Translations under genes and position numbers: made by a program
Shown here: positions 34,907 through 43,063 of the stretch, in pieces
Numbering within the stretch: the first letter of the stretch is position 1
Layout of the letters: every line of letters begins with the position of its first letter
Assembly (NCBI GenBank): GCA_040274725.1
Contig: JBEMAQ010000019.1
Span: forward strand, 14,857 to 78,856
DNA: 64,000 bases
Direction of reading: 5' to 3'
Source: Solibacillus sp040274725
GTDB taxonomy: Bacteria; Bacillota; Bacilli; Bacillales_A; Planococcaceae
The notes under the pieces: model-generated
Told to the model about the DNA's origin: nothing
The model's database searches: none
What the model saw: only the letters and a program-made list of their open reading frames with translations

Positions 34907-35785
34907 ATGATTATTGATACAGCATTATTTCGAAATGGAACGGTCGAAGAAATTGTGACATTGGAATCTATTACACATCACGAAAATTATAGAACAGTTA
35001 AAGAAAACTTGTATTGTGCTATTCCTAGCTGTAATTGCAAACTAATTTATGTCCCTAGAGGAATTAAAATAGCCTATTTTAAGAAATGGAAAGGCTACAA
35101 TCATAGTGAGGATTGCCCATTTTATAAAGAAACTGAAAAAGGTGCTAAATCTTTTAGGGTTACAAGGAAAACTGTTTCCAGATTAAATGATAAACACGTC
35201 AATAAAGTACTGAAAAAAACTTTTGACAAATTTAATGAAACAGAAGAAGAACGAGAAAAAAGATTACAAAAACAAAATCAGAAAGCCAGAAATAGAAAAA
35301 ATAAAGTAGTGGTGCGTCAGGCCAGTATTGAATTTGAAGAGATTGTAGTTAATTTGCCGACGACTTCTTTAGAGGCTACTGAAGTAAGAGAAGGAGAAAA
35401 AAATCCAACAGTTAGAAAAAGAATGTCAGTATTAGATTTTGTTTTAACTGATATTGGACTAACTATGAGTACTGTTGGGTTTTTAATGGAAATGAAGGTA
35501 GATGAACATTACGCCGTTCTTACTATCACGGATAATTATAATAGATTATCATTTAATTTGTTTCTTGAAGAAGCGTTTTTTTCAAACTCTAGCTTTCCGA
35601 TAAATACCATGCTTGAAGGCTTAAGAAAACTTCATGATAACGGTGAACAAATAATTGTTGCATGTGTAGGTGAGGTAGTTTTAAGAGAAGGACAGTTGGG
35701 CATGTTAATAATCGACGAAAATAAATTGATTTTCAATGGATTATATTTATCCGAATTACTACTATCAAAAAATACATTATTTTAA
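34907..35785 (+). CDS. Hypothetical protein with N-terminal zinc-cluster (CoiA-like) motif
   Basis: This is a 292-aa protein. Residues about 40-80 have CAIPSCNCKLIYVP then YFKKWKGYNHSEDCPF, a C-x(4)-C-x-C ... H-x(4)-C arrangement like the nucleic-acid-associated zinc cluster at the start of CoiA-type and mobile-element nuclease proteins. A highly charged helical middle (about 100-145) and a beta-rich C-terminal domain (about 175-290, OB-fold-like LTITDNYNRLSFNLFLEEAFF) follow. It stands 18 nt before the GIY-YIG/DUF2075 helicase gene, so the two form a pair. Confidence 0.65.
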   Translation: MIIDTALFRNGTVEEIVTLESITHHENYRTVKENLYCAIPSCNCKLIYVPRGIKIAYFKKWKGYNHSEDCPFYKETEKGAKSFRVTRKTVSRLNDKHVNKVLKKTFDKFNETEEEREKRLQKQNQKARNRKNKVVVRQASIEFEEIVVNLPTTSLEATEVREGEKNPTVRKRMSVLDFVLTDIGLTMSTVGFLMEMKVDEHYAVLTITDNYNRLSFNLFLEEAFFSNSSFPINTMLEGLRKLHDNGEQIIVACVGEVVLREGQLGMLIIDENKLIFNGLYLSELLLSKNTLF

Positions 35786-35803
35786 TTATAAGAAGGTGTC
35801 ACT

Positions 35804-37435
35804 TTGTCAGCAATCGAAATACTATCCTGGCCTTTCAAACAAGAAAGTATCAATCATATAAGTAACAAAGAACAGTATTTAAATTATCCTGTTATTTATG
35901 TACTCAATGGCAACAAAGAGGCTTACATTGGCGAAACGGTGTATTTCAAAAACCGTATGAAAGCTCATTTAAAAGTCCGGAAAAATATTGACCAAATTAA
36001 TCTCATCAAGCATGAAGAATTTAATCGATCAGCAACATTCCATTTAGAAACAAAACTCATCAACTATTTCCTTGGTGATGAAAAGTATACACTTCAAAAT
36101 AAAAGCAAAACGGCGAGCGATTTTACCCACAACTACTACAACAAGCCGTATTACGACCAACAATTATTTAAAGAGCTTTGGCAGAAACTATATGAGCAAA
36201 AGCTTGTCAATCACGAGCTACATACAATTGAAAACAAAGACATTTTTAAATTATCTCCATTCAAAGAATTATCCTTAGAACAACTCGAATTAAAAGAAAA
36301 AGTACTCGAATTTTGCGAGAAACAAGTAAACGCAAATACATCTGAATATGGTAGCCTGCTAGTTATTGAAGGGGAAGCTGGTGTTGGGAAAAGTGTTGTG
36401 TTGAGTTCGATATTTAACACAATTCAAGAGCGTGCCGAAGAAGCCTCATCACCACTTTTTAAAACCGAAAACTATTTAGTCGTGAACCATGAAGAAATGT
36501 TCAAAACGTATAAAGGTATTGCGAAACAAGTAAAGCATTTAAAAGGAAAGAATTTTGCAAAGCCAACGCCATTGGTAAATACACTTCAAAAAGAGCAGAA
36601 AAAAGCAGACATCATCTTTGTAGATGAAGCGCACTTATTGTTAACAAAGTCAGATACGTATAACAATTTCCACGGAAACAATCATCTAGAGGAACTTTTG
36701 AAACTTGCAAAAGTAGTAGTCATTATTTATGACCAAGATCAAGTACTTAAATTGAAAAGCCTTTGGGGTGCAGCGACATTAGAGCAACTGAAAAAGCTTA
36801 GCACATATAACGAGGAATACCAGCTGACAAATCAGTTCCGTATGCAAGCAAATGATGAGGTTATTAATTGGATTAATGCTATTAAACGTAAGCAAGTACT
36901 GCCATTGCCGCACGATGAGAATTATGAATTTAAAGTATTTGAAACGATGAAAGATATGCATGAAAAAATTAAAGAGCAAAACACGCAATTTGGGCTCAGC
37001 CGTGTTGTCTCAACATTTGATTACTTACATAAAAAAGATGGTGGGACGTATTATGTAAACGAATCGAATGGCGAATACAAGATGCCATGGAATACGACGA
37101 GTACAAAATATACGTGGGCTGAAAAACCTGAAACAGTATATGAGGCAGGTTCTATTTATACGATTCAAGGCTTCGATTTAAATTATGTAGGTGTCGTTCT
37201 TGGTCCATCCGTTCAATATGATGCTGCTAAAGATGAAATTGTCATTGATACGAGCAAGTATATGGACAAGGGTGCTTATACAGGTACAGAAGGCATTGCC
37301 AACGTAAATGAAGCGAAAGAAAAAATTGTCCTAAATTCCATTAATATTTTAATGAAGCGCGGTATTAAAGGGCTCTATATTTATGCAAGTGATGAAGCAT
37401 TACGAAACAAGCTATCATCCTATCAAAAAAGGTGA
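35804..37435 (+). CDS. GIY-YIG nuclease-DUF2075 (Schlafen-type) helicase fusion
   Basis: This is a 543-aa protein. The N-terminal GIY-YIG nuclease (about 25-110) has VIYVLNGNKEAYIGETVYFKNR with Arg and Glu ligands. The P-loop helicase domain DUF2075 (about 180-540) has Walker A IEGEAGVGKSVVLS, Walker B ADIIFVDEAHLLL, the helicase QFR motif QLTNQFRMQ and AGSIYTIQGFDLNYVGVVLG. Start TTG 35804 follows AGAAGGTG. This architecture is common in variable regions with a MazG-like pyrophosphohydrolase next to it; here only a remnant of that gene is left at 37441. It is a probable defence or stress-related nuclease-helicase. Confidence 0.9.
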   Translation: MSAIEILSWPFKQESINHISNKEQYLNYPVIYVLNGNKEAYIGETVYFKNRMKAHLKVRKNIDQINLIKHEEFNRSATFHLETKLINYFLGDEKYTLQNKSKTASDFTHNYYNKPYYDQQLFKELWQKLYEQKLVNHELHTIENKDIFKLSPFKELSLEQLELKEKVLEFCEKQVNANTSEYGSLLVIEGEAGVGKSVVLSSIFNTIQERAEEASSPLFKTENYLVVNHEEMFKTYKGIAKQVKHLKGKNFAKPTPLVNTLQKEQKKADIIFVDEAHLLLTKSDTYNNFHGNNHLEELLKLAKVVVIIYDQDQVLKLKSLWGAATLEQLKKLSTYNEEYQLTNQFRMQANDEVINWINAIKRKQVLPLPHDENYEFKVFETMKDMHEKIKEQNTQFGLSRVVSTFDYLHKKDGGTYYVNESNGEYKMPWNTTSTKYTWAEKPETVYEAGSIYTIQGFDLNYVGVVLGPSVQYDAAKDEIVIDTSKYMDKGAYTGTEGIANVNEAKEKIVLNSINILMKRGIKGLYIYASDEALRNKLSSYQKR

Positions 37436-37440
37436 AGCAT

Positions 37441-37491
37441 ATGATTGAACTAGAATAATTACGCGAAAAAATTCTGCAATTCCGAGATGAG
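37441..37491 (+). pseudogene. Remnant of a MazG-like pyrophosphohydrolase gene
   Basis: ATG 37441 reads MIELE, then TAA, then continues in frame LREKILQFRDE, which matches the start of MazG-like nucleotide pyrophosphohydrolases (M-x-E-L-x-x-L-R-x-x-I-x-x-F-R-D-E-R). After that the similarity is lost. A nonsense mutation and a deletion have removed the gene that usually follows the GIY-YIG/DUF2075 helicase. Confidence 0.7.
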
Positions 37492-38016
37492 TGTATTTTG
37501 CAAAAAAGAATACACTATTGCAACGACTTTTGCAGAGTTTTGAAAAAGGCTCGGGCGGATTTAAAGAGTAGGAGAAAAAGACTGAAAACCAAAATTAGAA
37601 CGAATTTATTTTTTACTAAAATAAATAAAGCAGCATGACCATTATCCATGCTACCCTCACAAAAAGTGACAAAGTTCTATTTCATTTCATCACGAATTAA
37701 AAGGGCCACTTCCAAGTCTAATTCATTAAACATATAATCATTCCATTTCAATTTCCTTCCTCTTAGTGTTAAGCAAGCAATTGTATCTTAAACTGATTGA
37801 TGTAAAGTTGAGATGATTTTTTATCTCAGCTTTTGTTAATAGCATTTTTTAAATGTTATAATTTAACAAATTGATAGTTTTAGAGATAGGAATTACAGGT
37901 TACTAAGTTTTTTACTTATGATACTTTTTTGTTTGCTACTATCAGTAAAATCTATTGTAGAAAAAATAAAGCTACCAATTTAGAGAAGGATTTTGTCATA
38001 ACATGAGGAGGGTCGC
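37492..38016. other. Gap with a possible small minus-strand ORF
   Basis: There is no full-length gene in this 525-base stretch. A 24-codon minus-strand frame (37677-37751) is listed separately. The AT-rich remainder upstream of the DUF4230 gene shows no clear promoter. Confidence 0.5.
37677..37751 (-). CDS. Possible 24-aa small protein
   Basis: TTG 37751 follows AGAGGAAGGAAA and opens a 24-codon frame containing WNDYMFNELDLEVALLIRDE. The RBS is good and the sequence is protein-like, but no family is recognised. It may be the start of a lost gene. Confidence 0.35.
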   Translation of the reverse strand: MKWNDYMFNELDLEVALLIRDEMK

Positions 38017-38745
38017 ATGAGTAAAAAAAATGGAGCATTGAATGAACTAAAAAAGGGCAAAGATGAACAGGCTGCTACAATTGCTGTAGGACAAAGTACA
38101 AGAAGGGCTGGGGCTTCGACATCCTCATTTAAATTAGGGTGGCTACAGATGGTTTTCCTTGGAGTGTTTCTTATCGTCGTTACAGCGGGAGGTACCTTGG
38201 TATTTGCAGGAAATGTATTTAACAAAGAGAGCACAGTGAAGCAAGATACGACAGTATTTGTCGAGCAGGTTCGAGACTTAGCAACGCTTGCAACGGCTGA
38301 AGCGCATCTGAAAGTCGTCATGAAGGTAGAAGATAATAAGTTGTTTGGAAAAAATATTCCATTGAATTTGCCAGGGACCAAAAGAGAGCTTTTATTAATT
38401 GTTCCTGCCACAGTCATTGCAGGCGTAGATCTTAAAGGCATCACTTCAGATGAATTTGTCGTCAATGAGGATGAAAAGGAGCTAGAAATCGTTCTACCAC
38501 ATGCTACATTTATCCAGGAACCAGCGATTCAGATGGATGGTATCGAAACATTCTCAAATGAAGGGCTATTCCGTGGTGAAGTGAAATGGGATGAGGGGTA
38601 TGATCTAGCAGCTGTAGCGCAGGATAAAATTATAGAACAAGCCACTGAAATCCACTTATTGCAGTCAGCAGAACAAAGTGCAGAAAAAGTGCTAGAAGGC
38701 TTTTTTGGCAATCTTGGATATGCTGTGAAGATTACGTTTAAATAG
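38017..38745 (+). CDS. DUF4230 domain membrane-anchored protein
   Basis: This 242-aa protein has a positively charged cytoplasmic N-terminus (1-44), one membrane segment (about 45-68, LQMVFLGVFLIVVTAGGTLV) and an extracytoplasmic DUF4230 domain (about 85-242) with LATAEAHLKVVMKVED, VPATVIAGVDLKGI and EIVLPHATF. The family's function is unknown. The RBS GAGGAGGG is strong. It is a single gene. Confidence 0.87.
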   Translation: MSKKNGALNELKKGKDEQAATIAVGQSTRRAGASTSSFKLGWLQMVFLGVFLIVVTAGGTLVFAGNVFNKESTVKQDTTVFVEQVRDLATLATAEAHLKVVMKVEDNKLFGKNIPLNLPGTKRELLLIVPATVIAGVDLKGITSDEFVVNEDEKELEIVLPHATFIQEPAIQMDGIETFSNEGLFRGEVKWDEGYDLAAVAQDKIIEQATEIHLLQSAEQSAEKVLEGFFGNLGYAVKITFK

Positions 38746-39163
38746 TAGATCTATCATTATTTAAAACAACAACGTGGTCTAGCTTTTGCTTGAGTTGTGC
38801 ACTTTCAAAAGTCACGGCTTCTTTATAAAAAGTGGCGATTTTTTGTATTGCTGAGGTGTTCTATGCAACTCAAATTTTATTTCTTTTGATTGATACATAT
38901 ATGGAAAAGTGCCATTGGTGGATGTCCTCGTGACGCATGTACCACCGATTGTGCTCGGTAGTCATTTGAAATAAGGCAGTACATCTTGTTTTTTGAATGA
39001 ACTGAAGGATATGAAGGCGAGCGTTTGTGTGTTCGGATATTGTCATGAACAGAGGGTATATGAAAAGGCTGGGATTCACTTTGCGATTAATGCGGTTGGC
39101 TGCTTAAGTTCAGTCGATAAAGCTACTCCGTAAAAATAGTTAAGGTAAGTAGAGGTGCTAAAT
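38746..39163. other. Intergenic region with a possible gene relic
   Basis: No intact gene is seen. From about 38990 to 39133 a plus-strand frame (ELKDMKASVCVFGYCHEQRV, then YEKAGIHFAINAVGCLSSVD) is open and ends at TAA without start or RBS. It looks like the 3' end of a decayed gene, family not recognised. Confidence 0.4.
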
Positions 39164-39721
39164 ATGGAAGAAGGCCTATTCAAGAAGTTAAAGCAAAGCC
39201 TAAACGAAGCAATCGAACAGGCGAAGTCACTGGATAGTGAATTTATTATTCGAAAACTTGAGCAACACGAAAACCCGCCAATGGATTTATTACTCTTAGC
39301 CGATCCATCAGAAAGAAGCATTTCGAAGTACGTTGCTAAAGGCGAATTGTATGTTGCAGTTAAAAATGACTACATAATCGGCGTGTATGCATTAATGGAA
39401 ATCGTACCGAAGAAAGTGGAGCTTATGAACGTTGCAGTTGCTGAGTCGTATCAAGGCAAAGGAATTGGTAAAGCGTTAGTTTATCATGCAATTGAGGTGG
39501 CGAGAGCGAGCGGCATGCATGCAATTGAGCTTGGGACAGGAAACTCTAGCATTCCGCAGCTGGCACTTTATCAAAAGTGTGGGTTTCGCATGAAAGAAAT
39601 TGTGCATGACTATTTTATTGAACACTATGCCGAGCCGATTTTTGAAAATGGGATTCAGTGTCGGGATATGGTACGGCTAGATATAAACTTAAAAACTAAT
39701 GAATGTTATCACACGTGTTGA
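39164..39721 (+). CDS. GNAT family N-acetyltransferase
   Basis: This is a ~185-aa acetyltransferase with the acetyl-CoA motif NVAVAESYQGKGIGKALVYHAI (Q/R-x-x-G-x-G/A), followed by HAIELGTGNSSIPQLALYQK and CGFRMKEIVHDYF, typical of the YesJ/small-molecule acetyltransferase type. ATG 39164 is preferred over GTG 39155 because AGAGGTG (39151-39157) is then a correctly spaced RBS. Substrate unknown. Confidence 0.9.
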   Translation: MEEGLFKKLKQSLNEAIEQAKSLDSEFIIRKLEQHENPPMDLLLLADPSERSISKYVAKGELYVAVKNDYIIGVYALMEIVPKKVELMNVAVAESYQGKGIGKALVYHAIEVARASGMHAIELGTGNSSIPQLALYQKCGFRMKEIVHDYFIEHYAEPIFENGIQCRDMVRLDINLKTNECYHTC

Positions 39722-39928
39722 TTAGCGAAAATTACGTATAAGACATGCATGACTCGTGGAATAAAGGGATGTCCCTCCTTAACAGCTTCTTGCTTTTATG
39801 TTAATGAATATGAGGGATTTGCTTGTATTATAGTAGTATGGTAAATTATGAATGAATATCAGTCATTTTTATTTTAGAGGGAAATTTTAAAATAGCTTTA
39901 TATTTTTAGAAAAGATAGGGGATAGAAG

Positions 39929-40276
39929 ATGAATAAATCATGGATTTATGTAGGGTTAACAAGTATATGTGAATTATTATGGATTTACGGCTTCAACGTG
40001 GCGAGTGCGTCGTGGCATTGGGCAATTATTATTCCAATTATCGTGATTGATTTTTGGTTTTTAGCGAAAGCATGTGAAGGGCTACCAACCGGAACCGTTT
40101 ATGCAATTTTCGCTGCTGCTGGTACAATTGGCGCAGCGTTAATGGATGTTTATCTATTTGACCAAAACTTCACCACCATAAAAATTGTATTTATAGGCAT
40201 CATTATAATCGGTGTAACGATGTTAAATATTGCGGATACATTGTCTGAACGGAAACAACAAAAGGAGGCGCTATAA
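39929..40276 (+). CDS. SMR family transporter subunit 1
   Basis: This 115-aa protein has four membrane helices and is a member of the small multidrug resistance family. The essential membrane Glu is in helix 1 (SICELLWIYGFN), with the G-rich GTVYAIFAAAGTIG in helix 3 and a charged C-terminal tail (SERKQQKEAL). It is paired directly with the next SMR gene, as in YkkCD, EbrAB and YvdRS, where the two form an obligate antiparallel heterodimer. No guanidine (ykkC) riboswitch motif is seen upstream. Confidence 0.9.
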   Translation: MNKSWIYVGLTSICELLWIYGFNVASASWHWAIIIPIIVIDFWFLAKACEGLPTGTVYAIFAAAGTIGAALMDVYLFDQNFTTIKIVFIGIIIIGVTMLNIADTLSERKQQKEAL

Positions 40277-40591
40277 ATGGGCTGGTTATTTGTATTTCTA
40301 GCAGCAATATTAGAGCTGATTGGCGTGATTGGACTTAAGAAATATAGTACGTCAAAAAAGCTAAAAGATCTGATAACGCTTGTAGCAGGCTTTAGCAGTG
40401 CATTTTATTTTTTATATGCATCATTTTCTTATGTACAGGCAAGTATTGCTTACGCTGTTTGGATCGGTATTGGAACGACAGCAGCGGTCATTATTAATAT
40501 GCTGTTTTTCGGTGAGTCACGAAGCAGAGGAAGAATGGTTGCGGTGTTTGTAATTGTGATTGGGGTTTCCGGATTGAAATTTGTGTCGTAG
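40277..40591 (+). CDS. SMR family transporter subunit 2
   Basis: This is a 104-aa, four-helix SMR protein with Glu in helix 1 (AILELIGVIGLKKYS) and AYAVWIGIGTTAAV in helix 3. It begins immediately after the stop of subunit 1, with the RBS (AAGGAGG) inside that gene. The longer charged tail of subunit 1 and the short tail here are as in heterodimeric SMR pairs such as YvdR/YvdS. Substrate unknown; a cationic compound is likely. Confidence 0.9.
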   Translation: MGWLFVFLAAILELIGVIGLKKYSTSKKLKDLITLVAGFSSAFYFLYASFSYVQASIAYAVWIGIGTTAAVIINMLFFGESRSRGRMVAVFVIVIGVSGLKFVS

Positions 40592-40653
40592 GAATTAATT
40601 TTCGACACGCGCTTGATTTTTATGTGAGAAAAAGTGACGCCGAGAATTTATTG

Positions 40654-40705
40654 GTGATTTAGAAATGAATTAATAATTCATTTCTAAATCACTTTTTGTT
40701 TTTTA
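40654..40705 (+). terminator. Rho-independent terminator of the SMR pair
   Basis: Two 19-base arms (40654-40672 and 40674-40692) are exact reverse complements, followed by TTTTTGTTTTTTATT. Confidence 0.94.
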
Positions 40706-40713
40706 TTCGTTAA

Positions 40714-40735
40714 AATGATTCGGAAATAAATCATT
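40714..40735. promoter_or_regulatory. Inverted repeat, possible activator site
   Basis: AATGATT (40714-40720) and AATCATT (40729-40735) form a dyad 26 bp upstream of the sigma-54 promoter elements. It could be an enhancer for the sigma-54 activator encoded at 46663-48033. It is close to the promoter for such a site, so the call is tentative. Confidence 0.35.
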
Positions 40736-40761
40736 CGTGCTGTAATAACACGAGATAACGT

Positions 40762-40779
40762 TTGGCATCATTCTTGCTA
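40762..40779 (+). promoter_or_regulatory. Sigma-54 promoter of the hyuAB operon
   Basis: TTGGCATCATTCTTGCTA has GG (40764-40765) and GC (40776-40777) with the 10-nt spacing required for -24/-12 recognition, and matches the TGGCAC-N5-TTGCT consensus closely. It lies about 240 nt before hyuA. A sigma-54-dependent activator is encoded convergently at the end of the operon. Confidence 0.82.
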
Positions 40780-41005
40780 CATAAAAGGTATATAATAGTT
40801 TTTGTTTTTATGTTAGAAAAACTAACAATTCGTTGCTGTTTCATTATTCATGTGAGAAGAGCAATGAGTGATGAAAAGAAAATAGGTGGGTGTATGTAGA
40901 CGGTGGTTAAAATGGATTCTCTTATTTTGGTCGTAGCGATCATACATAAAAACAGAACTTTTATAGATACAGTAGTATAGAAAAAACGATGAAAGAAGGG
41001 TTTAT

Positions 41006-43042
41006 ATGAACGCAACAAAAACACGATTAGCAATTGATGTTGGTGGTACTTTTACAGATGTATTTGTATTTGATGAGACAACAGGTGAGATTTTTGTTAC
41101 AAAAACTTCTTCTACACCGTCAAATCCTGAGCAGGGGATTTTAGATGGCATTACGAAAGCGAATTTAAAAGGTGAGGACATTAAAGTGTTTTCACATGGG
41201 ACGACAGTGGGAACGAATGCTTTAATTGAACGTAAGCTGCCAAAGACTGCATTAATTACAACAAAAGGTTTCCGAGATATTACAGAAATTCGTCGAGGCA
41301 CGAAAGAAGATATTTGGGACACTTATAAAGATACAGCAAAACCATATATTCAACGACGTGATCGCTTTGAAGTAACAGAGCGTACAGATTATGAGGGAAA
41401 TATTTTAGAAACGATCGATGAGCAAGAAGTACGTGACCTAGCGCGTAAACTGAAACGTCGTCAAACAGAATCTGTTGCGATATGCTTCGTGAATGCTTAT
41501 GTAAACGGCGAAAATGAAGCGAAAGTCAAGGCGATTATTCAAGAAGAGATGCCGGATGTGTATGTATGTATTTCAAGTGAAGTGCTACCAGAAATTTTCG
41601 AGCATGAGCGGATGAGTACGACAATTATTAACGCAGTGCTTGGTCCGATTATGAGTAAGTACATTAATAAATTAGGCGATGAAATGAAAGAGCGTGGCTA
41701 TGAGGATGATATTCTTGTCTTGCATTCGGGTGGTGGGGTTATGACATCTAGTACGGTACCGCGCTATGCGGCACGTTTAGCGAGCTCAGGTATTGCAGCA
41801 GGTGCGATTGCAAGTAAACATATTGCAAAGCTTTGCGGTTTTAATAATGCGATTGGTTTAGATATGGGCGGTACAAGTACAGACATTTCACTTATGTATG
41901 ATGGCGATATTCGAATTACGAAGGATTGGTCGATTGAATACGGTTATCCAATCGGCTTCCCGAGCATTGAGATTTTAACAATTGGTGCTGGTGGCGGTAG
42001 CTTAGCATGGAAGGATGCAGGTGGTTCTTTGCGTAATGGTCCACAAAGTGCCGGAGCTGTGCCTGGCCCAGCGTGCTATAGTCGAGGCGGCGTAGAGCCA
42101 ACAAACTCGGATGCAAACTTAGTGTTAGGGCGCTTAGGAGTCAACCTATTAGATGGCTCGATGCAATTAGACAAAGCGAAAGCGCGTGACGCGGTACAAA
42201 AAATTGCCGAGAAATTTGATTACACAGTTGAAGAGGCAGCAAACGCTATTATTGAAGTGGCCAATGCCAATATGAGTGATGCTGTTCGTTTAATTTCTGT
42301 ACGTCGCGGGTATGACCCACGTGATTTTGCACTTGTTGCATTTGGTGGGGCGGGTCCGTTACACGGTGCGCACTTAGCGAAAGAATTAAACATTCCAACG
42401 ATTATTATTCCGCCACACCCAGGAGTAGCAGCGGCAATGGGCTGTCTGTTAGTAGATGTACGTCACGATATTTCAAAAACGTATGTGAAAAGAGTAACGG
42501 ACGTTTCAGTGGAAGAATTAATGCAACAATTTGCTGGTATGAAAAAAGAAGCGGAAGGTTTATTGAAGGAGGAAGGTGTGGATGAAGCGCATTCTACACT
42601 GATGAATTACATTGATTTACGCTATAAAGGGCAGTGGCGTTCTCTTGCTGTACCTGTTGCGGATGACATCACTACCTTAGATCAAGTGCTGGAAGGTTTC
42701 CATAATGAGCATAAGCGTGAATTTGCTTATTCAGATCCAAGTCAGCCAGTAGAAATCTATGGTTTACGTGTAACAGCAATCGGAACAGTACCAAAACCAG
42801 AGTTTCCATCATATGAGCCTACGGGCGATTTACAACAGGCGCTAAAAGAAGAACGAGAAGTGTATTTTGACGGCGAATATTTACCGGCAAAGGTATATAA
42901 TCGTGAAAAAATTCCAGTGCTTTCAGAAATTAAAGGACCGGCAATTGTAGACCAATTAGATACGACAACGGTCATTCCGCCGAACTTTACAGCGAAAGTA
43001 GATCTTTATAAAAATATCATTATTTCTGTAGATGTAAACTAA
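41006..43042 (+). CDS. hyuA: Hydantoinase/oxoprolinase family protein, subunit A
   Basis: This is a 678-aa ATP-dependent hydantoinase/5-oxoprolinase A subunit. The N-terminal hydantoinase_A_N part has RLAIDVGGTFTDVFVFD and FSHGTTVGTNALIERK; the central ASKHA-type ATPase part has IGLDMGGTSTDISLM and a Gly-rich loop ending GAGGGSLAW. A C-terminal acetone-carboxylase-like domain follows. It acts with HyuB to hydrolyse a cyclic amide such as N-methylhydantoin, 5-oxoproline or a related ring with ATP. The RBS is weak (AAGAAGGG). It is the first gene of a sigma-54 operon with a permease of the nucleobase/hydantoin class. Confidence 0.93.
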   Translation: MNATKTRLAIDVGGTFTDVFVFDETTGEIFVTKTSSTPSNPEQGILDGITKANLKGEDIKVFSHGTTVGTNALIERKLPKTALITTKGFRDITEIRRGTKEDIWDTYKDTAKPYIQRRDRFEVTERTDYEGNILETIDEQEVRDLARKLKRRQTESVAICFVNAYVNGENEAKVKAIIQEEMPDVYVCISSEVLPEIFEHERMSTTIINAVLGPIMSKYINKLGDEMKERGYEDDILVLHSGGGVMTSSTVPRYAARLASSGIAAGAIASKHIAKLCGFNNAIGLDMGGTSTDISLMYDGDIRITKDWSIEYGYPIGFPSIEILTIGAGGGSLAWKDAGGSLRNGPQSAGAVPGPACYSRGGVEPTNSDANLVLGRLGVNLLDGSMQLDKAKARDAVQKIAEKFDYTVEEAANAIIEVANANMSDAVRLISVRRGYDPRDFALVAFGGAGPLHGAHLAKELNIPTIIIPPHPGVAAAMGCLLVDVRHDISKTYVKRVTDVSVEELMQQFAGMKKEAEGLLKEEGVDEAHSTLMNYIDLRYKGQWRSLAVPVADDITTLDQVLEGFHNEHKREFAYSDPSQPVEIYGLRVTAIGTVPKPEFPSYEPTGDLQQALKEEREVYFDGEYLPAKVYNREKIPVLSEIKGPAIVDQLDTTTVIPPNFTAKVDLYKNIIISVDVN

Positions 43043-43063
43043 AATGAGAAAGGTGGAAGGCAT

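Noticed and set aside
36072..36278. Internal alternative frames in the GIY-YIG helicase and other large genes
   Set aside because: They are shadow frames without RBS or domains inside clearly coding genes.
38870..39079. 69-codon minus-strand frame
   Set aside because: It lacks an RBS; the plus-strand relic frame in the same place explains the open reading better, though weakly.
39722..39928. Guanidine (ykkC) riboswitch before the SMR pair
   Set aside because: The characteristic ykkC motifs are not visible; the leader is AT-rich and weakly structured.
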